Assembly: GCF_018127965.1 (NCBI RefSeq)
Contig: NZ_CP072349.1
Location: 1,244,001 to 1,308,000 of the forward strand
Reading direction: 5' to 3'
DNA length: 64,000 nt
Source of the DNA: Prevotella melaninogenica
GTDB taxonomy: Bacteria > Bacteroidota > Bacteroidia > Bacteroidales > Bacteroidaceae
How positions within the stretch are numbered: the first letter of the stretch is position 1; every line of letters begins with the position of its first letter. Below the pieces are notes generated by a model. The model did not search any database. It was not told the origin of the DNA and was given only the letters and a program-made list of their open reading frames with translations. This document shows positions 1 through 10,200 of this stretch, one piece after another. A program made the position numbers and the translations under genes.

Positions 1-1085
1 TCTTGTACTGTAAACTCCATATCCTGCATATCGTGATAGTGCTTCTCCAACTTATCTTGAAGTGCATAGAGCTGCTTGTACAACTCTGGCATAGCCTCTT
101 CCATTGAAGGATATTTAGTTGCACGAGTCTCTTCGTCAATATTTTGCTGTGCAGCCCAACGGAGTGAACCTTCCTTTGTAATCTGCTGTGGAGTACGGAT
201 ACCTGCAACAACATCCTCACCCTGTGCATTGATAAGATACTCACCATTAAAGAGGTTCTCACCAGTACCAGCATCACGAGAGAAGCAAACACCAGTTGCA
301 GATGACTCACCCATGTTACCGAATACCATTGCCTGAACTGTTACTGCTGTACCCCACTCTTGTGGAATACCCTCCATCTTACGGTAGAGGATAGCACGCT
401 CGTTCATCCATGAATCGAACACAGCACAAATAGCACCCCACAACTGCTCCATTGGATCATCTGGAAAGTCTTGCCCTGTCTGCTCCTTAATAGCTTTTTT
501 GAAGAGAGCTACAAGCTGCTTCAAGTCTTCAACAGTCATCTCGCTGTCGAGTTTAATGCCACGCTCAGCCTTAACCTGCTGGATAATTGCCTCAAATGGA
601 TCGATATCTTCCTTGTTTACAGGCTTCATACCCAAAACAACATCACCGTACATCTGTACAAAACGACGGTAACTATCGTAAGCAAAACGCTCGTTACCCG
701 TCTTCTCAATCAATCCTGCAACCACAGCATCATTAAGACCAAGGTTAAGGATTGTATCCATCATACCTGGCATAGAAGCACGTGCACCAGAACGTACACT
801 CATCAGGAGAGGATTAGCTGGGTCACCGAAGGTTGAATTCATCAAGCTTTCTACATGCTTAACACTATTCTCTACTTCTGCCTTCAGCAAGCCTACTACA
901 GTCTCTTTACCTTTCTCATAATACTCAGTACATACATCAGTGGTAATTGTGAAACCTGGAGGAACAGGTACACCGATGAGATTCATCTCAGCCAGATTGG
1001 CGCCCTTGCCACCAAGGAGATTTCTCATATCAGCCTTACCCTCAGCCTTACCATTACCAAAGGTATAAACTCTCTTTTCGCTCAT
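1..1085 (-). CDS. ppdK: Pyruvate, phosphate dikinase, N-terminal part (runs off the left edge)
   Basis: The enzyme interconverts pyruvate, ATP and phosphate with PEP, AMP and pyrophosphate in the cytoplasm, and works in glycolysis or gluconeogenesis of anaerobes. The translated minus strand begins MSEKRVYTFGNGKAEGK, followed by GGKGANLAEM and SVRSGARASMPGMMDT, all characteristic of the PPDK nucleotide-binding domain. About 361 residues are visible of a family length near 900, so the phosphohistidine and PEP-binding domains lie outside the window. The start is the ATG that follows a complete promoter by about 40 bases. Family assignment is sure; direction of flux cannot be read from sequence. 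Confidence 0.95.
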   Translation of the reverse strand, partial: MSEKRVYTFGNGKAEGKADMRNLLGGKGANLAEMNLIGVPVPPGFTITTDVCTEYYEKGKETVVGLLKAEVENSVKHVESLMNSTFGDPANPLLMSVRSGARASMPGMMDTILNLGLNDAVVAGLIEKTGNERFAYDSYRRFVQMYGDVVLGMKPVNKEDIDPFEAIIQQVKAERGIKLDSEMTVEDLKQLVALFKKAIKEQTGQDFPDDPMEQLWGAICAVFDSWMNERAILYRKMEGIPQEWGTAVTVQAMVFGNMGESSATGVCFSRDAGTGENLFNGEYLINAQGEDVVAGIRTPQQITKEGSLRWAAQQNIDEETRATKYPSMEEAMPELYKQLYALQDKLEKHYHDMQDMEFTVQ

Positions 1086-1125
1086 AAGTTAAAAATGATA
1101 ATGAATTTTAGTTATTTCTATAGTG

Positions 1126-1157
1126 CAAATATACCAATAAATAGGTAAAGTAACAAA
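1126..1157 (-). promoter_or_regulatory. Promoter of ppdK
   Basis: On the minus strand TTTG (1154-1157) is followed 20 bases later by TATATTTG (1126-1133), an exact match to the Bacteroidota -33/-7 consensus. The dikinase start codon lies 40 bases further on. Confidence 0.75.
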
Positions 1158-1258
1158 CTTTTCTATAAAAATTGCTATCTTCACCTTACATTTTTACTTT
1201 GTTAGCGAACACAGACTTGAAAAAACTATCAAGCAGACTCCAAACGGGAAAAATTTAG

Positions 1259-1266
1259 TAACTTTG
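1259..1266 (+). promoter_or_regulatory. -7 box of the rlmD promoter
   Basis: TAACTTTG matches TAnnTTTG. No good -33 TTTG is visible at the expected distance. The box rules out the upstream in-frame TTG as a start, because that codon would lie inside the promoter. Confidence 0.6.
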
Positions 1267-1287
1267 CAGCGAAATACAAAACAGATT

Positions 1288-2712
1288 ATGAGTAGAAAAA
1301 GAAAGCCATTACCCATTCTGGAGAATGTCACAATAGAAGCTGTGGCAGCCGAAGGTAAATGTGTTGCACATGTTGATGATAAAGTTATTTTTGTTCCTTT
1401 TGTTGTACCTGGGGACGTAGTTGACCTTCAGGTGCGCAAGAAGAAGCGTAGCTATTGCGAAGCTACAGTCGTTCGCTTCATCAGTAAAAGTGCTGTACGT
1501 CAGGAACCTATGTGTGAACACTTTGGTATCTGTGGTGGATGTAAGTGGCAAAACCTTCCTTACGAAGAACAGTTGAAAGCAAAGCAACAGCAAGTATATG
1601 ATCAACTGAGTCGTATCGGTAAGGTTGAGCTCCCTGAGTTTCGCCCAATCATGGGTTCAGTACACACCAAGGAATATCGTAACAAGCTCGAATTTGGTTG
1701 TGCTAACAAGCGTTGGTACACAGAAGAAGAGTTAAAAGCTCTACCAAAAGGCGTTGGCTTGGCTGAAGGAGCCATCGGCTTCCATATTACAGGTGCCTTT
1801 GATAAGGTATATCCTATAGAGAAATGCTGGTTGATGAACGACCTCTGCAACAAGATTCGCAAGGATATACGCGACTATGCATTCTCTACTGGAATGAAGT
1901 TCTACGATATTCGTGCACAACATGGCTTATTGCGAGATATTATGGTGCGCAACTCTAATACTGGCGAATGGATGGTACTTGTACAGTTCCACTATGACGA
2001 GGAGGGAGACGATAAGCGTGCAAAGGCATTAATGCAGCATATTGCAGACCGTTTTCCGCAAATCACTTCACTCTTCTACGTTGATAATCAGAAAGGTAAC
2101 GACACGTTCAACGACCTTGAATTGACACTTTTCAAAGGTAATGACCACATCTTTGAAACGATGGAAGACTTAAGATTCAAGGTGGGTCCAAAGAGTTTCT
2201 ACCAGACCAATACCGAACAGGCATATCACCTCTATTCTGTTGCACGCGAATTTGCCAACCTTACAGGTAACGAACTTGTATATGACCTCTATACGGGTAC
2301 GGGTACAATTGCGAACTTCGTAGCGAAGAAAGCTCAGAAAGTAATTGGTATTGAATATGTTCCAGAGGCAATAGAAGATGCAAAGGTTAACTCAGAAGTC
2401 AACAAGATTGACAACACACTCTTCTATGCAGGTGACATGAAAGACATTCTGACCGAAGACTTCATCCACGAGCATGGACGTCCAGACGTTATCATCACTG
2501 ACCCTCCACGTGCAGGTATGCATCCAGACGTTGTGAACGTTATACTCGGAGCAAGTCCAAAGCGAATTGTTTACGTTAGTTGTAACCCTGCAACACAGGC
2601 ACGCGACCTTGCTCTGCTTGATGCAGACTATAAAGTTTCTGCCGTCCAACCTGTAGACATGTTCCCACATACACCACATGTTGAGAACGTTGTCTTATTG
2701 GAGAAACGATAA
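1288..2712 (+). CDS. rlmD: 23S rRNA (uracil-5-)-methyltransferase, RlmD/RumA type
   Basis: SAM-dependent methylation of a uracil C5 in RNA, by family most likely 23S rRNA. The 474-aa product has an N-terminal TRAM-like beta domain (about residues 8-66). Cysteines 76, 82 and 85 (CEHFGICGGC), with a later one in EKCW, fit a 4Fe-4S site. The C-terminal methyltransferase domain has the SAM loop DLYTGTGTIA, then TDPPRAGMH and the catalytic cysteine in YVSCNP. I chose the ATG at 1288, 22 bases past the -7 box. RlmD versus RlmC/TrmA specificity is inferred from the Fe-S cysteines and TRAM domain. Confidence 0.88.
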   Translation: MSRKRKPLPILENVTIEAVAAEGKCVAHVDDKVIFVPFVVPGDVVDLQVRKKKRSYCEATVVRFISKSAVRQEPMCEHFGICGGCKWQNLPYEEQLKAKQQQVYDQLSRIGKVELPEFRPIMGSVHTKEYRNKLEFGCANKRWYTEEELKALPKGVGLAEGAIGFHITGAFDKVYPIEKCWLMNDLCNKIRKDIRDYAFSTGMKFYDIRAQHGLLRDIMVRNSNTGEWMVLVQFHYDEEGDDKRAKALMQHIADRFPQITSLFYVDNQKGNDTFNDLELTLFKGNDHIFETMEDLRFKVGPKSFYQTNTEQAYHLYSVAREFANLTGNELVYDLYTGTGTIANFVAKKAQKVIGIEYVPEAIEDAKVNSEVNKIDNTLFYAGDMKDILTEDFIHEHGRPDVIITDPPRAGMHPDVVNVILGASPKRIVYVSCNPATQARDLALLDADYKVSAVQPVDMFPHTPHVENVVLLEKR

Positions 2713-2737
2713 AAGACAGTAAACTACATATTTAAAG

Positions 2738-2796
2738 ATTGCCCACTATTCCAGCCAAAGGATTTATCCTTTACAGCGACTGATATAGTGGGCAAT
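2738..2796 (+). terminator. Nested hairpin after rlmD
   Basis: ATTGCCCACTAT (2738-2749) pairs perfectly with 2785-2796, and a second hairpin AAAGGA/TCCTTT (2757-2772) sits in its loop. There is only a short T run after the stem, so it is a probable rather than classical terminator. Confidence 0.5.
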
Positions 2797-2871
2797 TTCA
2801 CCTTAATATATAGAAAATCCTTATCTTCAAACCCTAACCAAGAAAAAGACACGACAAAAGCAGCATAACAT

Positions 2872-2902
2872 TTTGTTATTATTTGATAAAATACTATCTT
2901 TG
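2872..2902 (+). promoter_or_regulatory. Promoter of the porin gene
   Basis: TTTG (2872-2875) and TATCTTTG (2895-2902) are separated by 19 bases. The start codon is 60 bases downstream. Confidence 0.7.
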
Positions 2903-2961
2903 CACCATCAACAGCCGAGTTATCAACCTAAAATATTATCATTACCTAAATTCATAGAGTT

Positions 2962-4089
2962 ATGAGAAAAACAATTATCCTATCTGCAATGATGCTATGC
3001 TCACTTCTCGGTAAAGCACAGGAAGCACCAAAGTGGATTAATAACGTGAAATTGTCTGGCTTCGGTATCGTTCAGTACCAATACAATGGTATGAACAACA
3101 ACAAGTCAAACAGTTTCAATCTCCGCTTAGGCCGTGTATCACTTAATGGTCGTATCCTTGAAGATTGGGCTTGGAAAGCACAGTTACAGTTCAACGGCAA
3201 CACATCTACCTTGGGCGCATCACCACGATTAGTCGACCTCTTTATTGAATGGCAGAAGTATGATTTCTTCCGTGTTAAAGCGGGACAGTTCAAAAATCCA
3301 TTCACTTTTGACAACCCTATCCATCCTATTGATCAAGGATTTATGAGTGTAGCACAAGGTGTTCAGAAATTAGCAAGTTTCTCTGACCGAGCTGGTGCAC
3401 ATCCATCTAATGGACGTGACATAGGTGTACAGATACAAGGTGATTTCCTAAAGACAGGTACAGGTAGAAATCTTGTTCACTATCAGGTAGGTGTATTCGA
3501 CGGTCAAGGTATCAACGTAAGAGATGTTGACCAACAGAAGAATATCATTGGTGGCGTATGGGTAATGCCTGTTGAAGGCATGCGCTTAGGCTGGTTCGGT
3601 TGGACAGGTTCTTATGCTCGCAAGGGAACATGGACAGACGCAGCTGGCACCACACATTCAGGTGTACGTAGTCTGCAGCAACGTCGTTATGCTGTGTCTG
3701 GAGAGTACAAAGTAAAAGACTGGACTATCCGTTCTGAGTATGTTCATTCAACAGGTTATGCATTTGCAAAGGCGTTGAGCAATACCGATGCTGCAGCTGC
3801 ATCAGATTGTAATCTCAGCGCAGATGGTGACAAAGCTCAGGGTGTTTATGCACTCGCTATTGCACCACTTATTCCGAACAAATTACACGCAAAGGCACGT
3901 TACGATATGTATCAGCCATCTGATGGTGCTGAAAAGCAGCGTACACAATACGACTTAGGACTTGACTATGAGTTCACCAAAAACCTTGCATTGAGTGGTA
4001 TTTACTCTTATGTTCATGACCGCTCTATGAATAGTACAGGAAAACCAAACTATTCAATGTTTGACTTAGAATTAAGTTTTCGCTTTTAA
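2962..4089 (+). CDS. OprO/OprP-like porin (Porin_O_P family)
   Basis: Predicted outer-membrane beta-barrel of 375 aa. It starts with a signal peptide (MRKTIILSAMMLCSLLGKAQ, cleavage probably after KAQ). Alternating amphipathic strands follow, such as WAWKAQLQFNG and FFRVKAGQFKNPF, and the chain ends in FDLELSFRF, the terminal Phe typical of barrel proteins. The segment around AGQFKNPFTFDNP resembles the phosphate-selective porin family. The substrate is unknown; phosphate or polyphosphate specificity should not be assumed. It is a single-gene unit with its own promoter and terminator. Confidence 0.8.
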   Translation: MRKTIILSAMMLCSLLGKAQEAPKWINNVKLSGFGIVQYQYNGMNNNKSNSFNLRLGRVSLNGRILEDWAWKAQLQFNGNTSTLGASPRLVDLFIEWQKYDFFRVKAGQFKNPFTFDNPIHPIDQGFMSVAQGVQKLASFSDRAGAHPSNGRDIGVQIQGDFLKTGTGRNLVHYQVGVFDGQGINVRDVDQQKNIIGGVWVMPVEGMRLGWFGWTGSYARKGTWTDAAGTTHSGVRSLQQRRYAVSGEYKVKDWTIRSEYVHSTGYAFAKALSNTDAAAASDCNLSADGDKAQGVYALAIAPLIPNKLHAKARYDMYQPSDGAEKQRTQYDLGLDYEFTKNLALSGIYSYVHDRSMNSTGKPNYSMFDLELSFRF

Positions 4090-4108
4090 AATAAATAAAA
4101 TTTAAAGA

Positions 4109-4146
4109 AAATCACGGATACATTAGGTTGTATCCGTGATTTTTTG
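4109..4146 (+). terminator. Rho-independent terminator of the porin gene
   Basis: ATCACGGATACA (4111-4122) pairs perfectly with 4129-4140 across a 6-base loop and is followed by six T. Confidence 0.9.
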
Positions 4147-4154
4147 TATCTTTG
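4147..4154 (+). promoter_or_regulatory. -7 box directly behind the porin terminator
   Basis: TATCTTTG begins at the base after the terminator T run. It would drive the 53-aa gene at 4235, leaving an untranslated leader of about 75 bases. Confidence 0.55.
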
Positions 4155-4234
4155 CCGAAGATATAATAAACAAATATTAACAAGCGAAGGTTGTATATAT
4201 TCACGATAAAACATCCTCGTACAAACTCTAAAAC

Positions 4235-4396
4235 ATGACAAGACATCAGCACATCGACTATCAGACAGGAGGAATCAACCCTCCTTCTTCATCAGCAGCA
4301 CGCCGTCGTAAGGCTTTTAATAAGGTAATGAAGATTGTTATGACATTCTTTGCCTTAGCAGTTGTTGGCTTGGCTTACTGGATGTATCACAACTAA
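4235..4396 (+). CDS. Small single-pass membrane protein, 53 aa
   Basis: The ORF reads MTRHQHIDYQTGGINPPSSS, then a basic AARRRKAFNKVMK stretch and one hydrophobic segment (IVMTFFALAVVGLAYWM, about residues 34-50). That is the layout of a small inner-membrane protein with a cytoplasmic N-terminus by the positive-inside rule. It has its own -7 box 80 bases upstream and a 13-bp perfect hairpin (4439-4466) downstream. I do not recognise a family and assign no function. Confidence 0.6.
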   Translation: MTRHQHIDYQTGGINPPSSSAARRRKAFNKVMKIVMTFFALAVVGLAYWMYHN

Positions 4397-4438
4397 GCCT
4401 ATTAATTCTTTAACGAACAAAAGTTCAAACGTCTACGT

Positions 4439-4466
4439 CTTATTCAGCTATTTATAGCTGAATAAG
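4439..4466. terminator. Perfect 13-bp hairpin after the 53-aa gene
   Basis: CTTATTCAGCTAT (4439-4451) pairs with 4454-4466 over a 2-base loop. A second inverted repeat, ATTGTCATTAA (4554-4564) with 4583-4593, lies further on. Neither has a long T run, so their role is uncertain. Confidence 0.4.
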
Positions 4467-4635
4467 TCTGAATTTGTAAGTAAAATCAAGCTTGCAACAT
4501 CATGAGAATGTTATTGTTAAATACCATTTCTTGGTAAACATTTCCTATATAAGATTGTCATTAACAGCTTACTAAAGTGTAATTAATGACAATTGGGGTC
4601 TTCTATCCCACTTTATTTAATGATATCTGCAGCCC

Positions 4636-4717
4636 AACACATATGGTGCGGAGCACTAACACTATTCGTGCGGAGGGTAAACACAAGTTGTGTTGCAGGC
4701 TAACACATCACAAATAG
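4636..4717. repeat. 22-bp tandem array, family I (locus A)
   Basis: Units start at 4636, 4658, 4680 and 4702, exactly 22 bases apart. Each carries AACAC at positions 1-5, and the first three also carry GTG at positions 11-13 (AACACATATGGTGCGGAG is the first unit). It fills the gap between two convergently oriented genes; I see nothing else in that gap beyond the hairpins noted separately. Confidence 0.7.
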
Positions 4718-4771
4718 AAACCTGATACTACTTCACATACTCTTCTATAAGCAATTATTCAAGTACAGACA

Positions 4772-5835
4772 TTATCTATCTTTGTGAACTATATGAAGAT
4801 GATAATGAGAACCATCATAATCTATTCGCATCATTCTATTATGGAGTTCTTCCCAAGTAGATAAAGACAAGGCAACATGCCCCATCGTATGTCTCAAGTT
4901 AATCTCCACTACAGGGTGAAGCATGAAACTATCTTCTGCAGCAACAATCATCATATCAACGCCTAAAGGACCACTATAAACACCTCGCAAGTGATTGGTA
5001 AGTAACTGTTCCAAAGCTGAAATAACTTCATGCAACTGTTCATTCGACACATAAGTAGACAGAGTAGAATGTTTTTCAGCTTCGTCTGCAAGGCTATTAC
5101 CTACATATGCACCGTTAACAGTATGAAATACAGATAGTCCTGCGTAATGGACTCCATCCGCATCCGCATAAAATTCTACACCAAAATCTTTCACCTTATT
5201 GTAATAAGGCTCTATCATTATACCGCCTTGCGTCTTTATCACATTCTTAGACCAATTAGCCAAGGCAGCATCCAAGACAGTATCAACATAGCGCACTCCT
5301 CTCCCACTGCTACTCCACGGAGCCTTTATCACAGCCTTACCCAATCTCTGAAGAATACGTTCTAATTCTATAATACTATCAACATAGGACGACTTACCAA
5401 GTAAATAGGATGAATAAAGTTATCTTGTAGTTCCTTTAATACAGCAGAAGAGAACTGACGATTACTAAGTCTACGTACATTTGCAAGCATCTCATCATCA
5501 GGAAGTATAGATGGTTTAAAACCCATCTGACCCAACTGAAACTTAATAGAAGAATCCCACCCCCATGGCAAAACCTTATCAATCTGCTCTGATAGACGTT
5601 CTACACCATTCTTATCAACAAAATTCACCTGCTTACCATAACGCTGAAGGCGAGACGCATGCTGCTGAGCAGAACTCACATTTTCCACAAGTACATAATC
5701 ACCTTCTTCTGCCCACAGAACAGGTAGATAATCTAAATCATTGCGAAGCTGCCTACCTGCGTGTGGAGCCGTAAAATACTTGTTATCATAAGCTAACGCT
5801 ATATCATGTTCGGGGTTAAATACGTGTAATGTCAT
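4772..5835 (-). pseudogene. ATP-grasp-like conserved protein, split by a frameshift
   Basis: Two adjacent minus-strand frames form one gene. The upstream part (5835-5368) begins MTLHVFNPEHDIALAYDN. The downstream part (to 4772) contains GKAVIKAPWSSSGRGVRYVD, resembling an ATP-grasp nucleotide-binding loop, then GIMIEPYYNKVKDFGVEF and PVVEINLRHTMGH, like the ATP-grasp metal-binding end. Restoring one T in the short T run near 5408 joins the frames as LLGKSSYVDSIIELERILQR. Full length would be about 354 aa. Function unknown; peptide or cofactor ligation is only a family-level guess. The defect could be genuine or a sequencing error. Confidence 0.7.
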
Positions 5836-5858
5836 CGAAATCCTTTGTTAATGCTGTG

Positions 5859-5889
5859 CAAAGGTACATCAAACCAAATATAACACAAA
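5859..5889 (-). promoter_or_regulatory. Promoter of the ATP-grasp-like gene
   Basis: On the minus strand TTTG (5886-5889) and TACCTTTG (5859-5866) are 19 bases apart. The start codon is 24 bases downstream. Confidence 0.7.
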
Positions 5890-5924
5890 ATAAAAACAAA
5901 AAAAACATTTTTTGCTATCTATAG

Positions 5925-5956
5925 TTTGCAAATTAAAGAAATTAATAGTAACTTTG
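5925..5956 (+). promoter_or_regulatory. Promoter of the AAA_14 ATPase gene
   Basis: TTTG (5925-5928) and TAACTTTG (5949-5956) with a 20-base spacer. This places transcription start after the longer in-frame starts and supports the ATG at 5990. Confidence 0.75.
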
Positions 5957-5989
5957 CATGTGGATAATATTATATATAACGGGAACAAG

Positions 5990-7174
5990 ATGGACGCATT
6001 CTTTCGCACGCATACTTACTTGGTGGAGCATGTAAATGCCCCAGTGCGTCGTCGTCTCATGGATGAGATTAATTGGGACGACCGGCTCATCGGCATCAAG
6101 GGTACGCGAGGCGTAGGTAAAACGACCTTCCTCCTACAATATGCCAAAGAGCGTTACGGCTCTACTGATCGCCAATGCCTTTATGTAAACATGAACAACT
6201 TTTACTTCCAAGGCAGAGGTATAGCAGACTTCGCTGGCGAGTTTTATCGTCATGGTGGAAAAGTCTTGTTGATTGACCAAGTATTCAAGCAGCCTGATTG
6301 GAGCCATGAACTCCGTCAATGCTATGACAATTATCCTGAGTTGAAGATAGTTTTCACAGGCTCAAGTGTCATGAGACTGAAAGAAGAAAACCCTGAACTT
6401 AATGGCATTGTAAAGAGCTATAACTTGAGAGGTTTCTCTTTTCGCGAATACTTGAATTTACAAACAAACCAACAGTTTGAGCCTTACGCATTAAAGGATA
6501 TTATAAACAACCACGAGGAGATAACAAGACATATTCTCTCAAAGGTTAGCCCGATGAAGTACTTTGCAGACTATATTCACCACGGCTTTTATCCCTTCTT
6601 CTTAGAACATCGTAACTTCTCAGAGAATCTACTGAAGACGATGAATATGATGACAGAGGTAGATATCCTTCTCATCAAACAAATAGACTTGAAATATCTG
6701 ACCAAGATTAAAAAGTTATTTTACCTTCTTGCCTTGGAAGGTCCTAAGGCTCCAAACATCAGCAACCTTGCTAAAGATATCAACACAAGCCGTGCTACGG
6801 TAATGAACTATATCAAAAATCTTGCTGATGCACGACTTATCAACCTTGTATATCCAGTAGGACAAGAGTTTCCTAAAAAGCCAGCAAAGGTTATGTTACA
6901 GAACTCTAACTTGATATATGCCATCTACCCCATCCAACTTGACGAACAGCAACTCATGGAGACATTCTTTGTAAATGCGTTACAAGAGGTATGCTCGGTA
7001 AATGAAGGTAATAAACAAGGTACATATATTATCAATCAAAAAGAAAAGTTTAAGGTATGTGATACTGGAAAGACTAAAAAGCGATTTAGCACAGACACAA
7101 CCTATACTATATATAATACTGAGGTGGGAAAAGACAATCAAGTACCACTTTGGCTAATAGGTTTCCTATATTAG
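5990..7174 (+). CDS. AAA_14/DUF4143-type ATP-binding protein
   Basis: A 394-aa P-loop ATPase of a family widespread in Bacteroidota and often annotated only as ATP-binding protein. Walker A is GTRGVGKTT (residues 38-46), Walker B is VLLIDQ (92-97) and a sensor-like FTGSS lies at 122-126. The C-terminal half is DUF4143-like, with a winged-helix stretch (NISNLAKDINTSRATVMNYI). Odd point: the residue after the Walker B Asp is Gln, where this family normally has the catalytic Glu (DE). ATP hydrolysis may therefore be weak. The cellular role is unknown. Confidence 0.75.
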   Translation: MDAFFRTHTYLVEHVNAPVRRRLMDEINWDDRLIGIKGTRGVGKTTFLLQYAKERYGSTDRQCLYVNMNNFYFQGRGIADFAGEFYRHGGKVLLIDQVFKQPDWSHELRQCYDNYPELKIVFTGSSVMRLKEENPELNGIVKSYNLRGFSFREYLNLQTNQQFEPYALKDIINNHEEITRHILSKVSPMKYFADYIHHGFYPFFLEHRNFSENLLKTMNMMTEVDILLIKQIDLKYLTKIKKLFYLLALEGPKAPNISNLAKDINTSRATVMNYIKNLADARLINLVYPVGQEFPKKPAKVMLQNSNLIYAIYPIQLDEQQLMETFFVNALQEVCSVNEGNKQGTYIINQKEKFKVCDTGKTKKRFSTDTTYTIYNTEVGKDNQVPLWLIGFLY

Positions 7175-7220
7175 GCAAGACCAAAAACATTATAACAATA
7201 TTCATTTAATAAATTTCAAA

Positions 7221-10200
7221 ATGGCTAAAGAAAAGAAGTTTATCACTTGTGATGGTAACGAGGCCGCTGCTCATGTGAGCTACATGTTCTCTGAGGTAGC
7301 AGCTATCTATCCTATCACTCCATCATCTCCAATGGCTGAGCACGTAGACGAGTGGTCAGCACGTGGTCGTAAGAACCTTTGGGGTCAGACAGTAAGCGTT
7401 CAGGAGATGCAGTCAGAGGGTGGCGCAGCTGGTGCCGTACACGGTTCACTGCAGTCTGGTGCTCTCACGACAACCTTCACCGCATCACAGGGTCTTCTCT
7501 TGATGATTCCTAACATGTATAAGATTGCTGGTGAACTTTTGCCATGTGTATTCAACGTTTCAGCACGTACACTCGCAAGTCACGCTCTTTGTATCTTCGG
7601 TGACCACCAGGACGTAATGGCTTGCCGTCAGACAGGTTTCGCTATGTTCTGTTCAGGTTCTGTACAGGAGGTTATGGACCTCTCTGCAGTTCCTCACCTT
7701 GCTTCATTGAAGACATCAGTACCATTCATCAACTTCTTCGATGGTTTCCGTACATCACACGAGTATCATAAGATTGAGTGCCTTGATCAGGAAGATATCC
7801 GTCCATTGGTTGACGAGGAAGATATTAAGCGTTTCCGCGATCGTGCAATGACTCCAGAGCGTCCAGTAGTTCGTGGTACAGCTGAGAACCCTGAGACATT
7901 CTTCACACATCGTGAGGCATCTAACAGTGCTTACGAGAATGTAGCAGAGGTTGTTGAGCACTATCTCGGCGAAATCTCAAAGATTACAGGCCGTGAGTAT
8001 CACCTCTTCGATTACTATGGTGCTAAGGATGCAGAGAACATCATCATCTTGATGGGTTCAGCAACTGAGGCAGCTCGTGAGGCTATCGACTACTTGATGT
8101 CTCAGGGTAAGAAGGTTGGTATGATTGCTGTACACCTCTATCGTCCATTCTCAGTTAAGCACTTGCTCGCTGCAGTACCAAAGTCTGTTAAGCGTATTGC
8201 AGTTCTTGACCGTACTAAGGAGCCAGGTGCAGAGGGTGAGCCACTGTACCTCGATGTTAAGAGTGCATTCTATGATGTTGAGAACAAGCCATTGATCGTT
8301 GGTGGTCGTTATGGTCTCGGTTCTTCAGATACAACACCAGCTAAGATTATCGCTGTTTATGACAACCTCGAGTTGCCAGAGCCAAAGAATCACTTCACTG
8401 TAGGTATTGTTGATGACGTAACCTTCACTTCTCTCCCAGAGGTTGAGGAGATTCCATTGGGTGGTGAAAGCACATACGAGGCTAAGTTCTACGGTCTTGG
8501 TGCTGACGGTACCGTTGGTGCTAACAAGAACTCAGTAAAGATTATCGGTGACAACACCAATAAGTACTGTCAGGCTTACTTCTCTTATGACTCTAAGAAG
8601 TCTGGTGGTTTCACATGTTCTCACCTCCGCTTCGGTGATAATCCAATCCGTTCTACTTATCAGGTAAATACACCTAACTTCGTTGCTTGTCACGTTCAGG
8701 CTTACTTGAACATGTACGATGTTACACGTGGTTTGCGTAAGAATGGTACATTCTTGTTGAACACTATCTTTGATGGTGAGGAACTTGTACACTTCATTCC
8801 TAATAAGGTTAAGCGTTACTTTGCAAAGAACAATATCAGCGTTTACTATATCAACGCTACTAAGATTGCACAGGAGATTGGTCTTGGTAACCGTACCAAT
8901 ACTATCCTCCAGTCTGCGTTCTTCCGTATTACTGAGGTAATCCCTCTCGACCTTGCTGTTGATCAGATGAAGAAGTTCATCGTTAAGAGTTACAGTAAGA
9001 AGGGTCAGGACGTTGTAGACAAGAACTTCGCTGCTGTTGACCGTGGTAACGAGTACAAGCAGTTGACTGTTGACCCAGCATGGGCTAACCTCGCTGATGA
9101 TGATACTAAGGCTGACGATGCACCAGCATTCGTTAAGGAGCTTGTTCGTCCAATGAACGCACAGGCAGGTGACCTCTTGAAGGTTTCTGACTTCGTTAAT
9201 CATGGTACTGTTGACGGTACATGGTCAGTAGGTACAGCAGCTTTCGACAAGCGTGGTGTTGCTACCTTCGTTCCAAAGTGGGATGCAGAGAACTGTATCC
9301 AGTGTAACAAGTGTTCATACGTTTGTCCTCACGCTTGTATCCGTCCATTCGTATTGGATGAGGCAGAGAAGGCTAACTTCAACGAAGAGACACTCGACGT
9401 CATCGCTCCTAAGCAGCTCAAGGGAATGCAGTTCCGTATTGAGGTGTCAGTTCTCGACTGTACAGGTTGTAGCAACTGTGCTGATGTATGTCCAGGTAAG
9501 AAGGGTAACAAGGCTCTCTCTATGACACAGTTCGTTGCTGGAGAGGAAGAGGCTAACCACCGTGCAGCTAACTGGGATTACCTCGTTAAGAACGTTAAGA
9601 GCAAGCAGAACTTGGTAGACATCAAGTCTAACGCTAAGAACTCTCAGTTTGCTCAGCCTTTGTTCGAGTTCTCTGGTGCTTGTGCTGGTTGCGGTGAGAC
9701 TCCATACGTTAAGCTTGTTTCACAGCTCTTCGGTGATCGTGAGATGATTGCTAACGCTACAGGTTGTTCTTCAATCTACTCAGCTTCAGTACCTTCTACT
9801 CCATACACAACTAACGAGGAAGGTCATGGTCCTGCATTCAACAACTCACTGTTTGAGGACTTCTGTGAGTTCGGTATGGGTATGGCTATGGGTAACAAGA
9901 AGATGCGCGAGCGTATCGCTGTACTTCTTAACGATTCTATGGCTAACGACCATACACCTGCAGAGTTCAAGGAGGCTGCTCAGGAGTGGCTTGACAACAT
10001 GAATGATGCTGATGCATCTAAGGTTGCTGCTGCTAAGTTGAAGCCATTGATCGCTGCTGGTGCTGAGAAGGGATGCCCTGTATGTGCAGAGCTGAAGACA
10101 CTCGACCACTATCTCGTTAAGCGTAGCCAGTGGATCATTGGTGGTGACGGTGCTTCTTACGATATCGGTTATGGTGGTCTCGACCACGTTATCGCTTCTG

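Noticed and set aside
1264..1287. Longer N-terminus for RlmD starting at TTG 1264
   Set aside because: The TTG lies inside the -7 box TAACTTTG, so it cannot be transcribed from that promoter.
8532..9203. 223-codon open frame on the minus strand inside nifJ
   Set aside because: Shadow of the strongly codon-biased nifJ coding sequence; no promoter, start context or recognisable protein.
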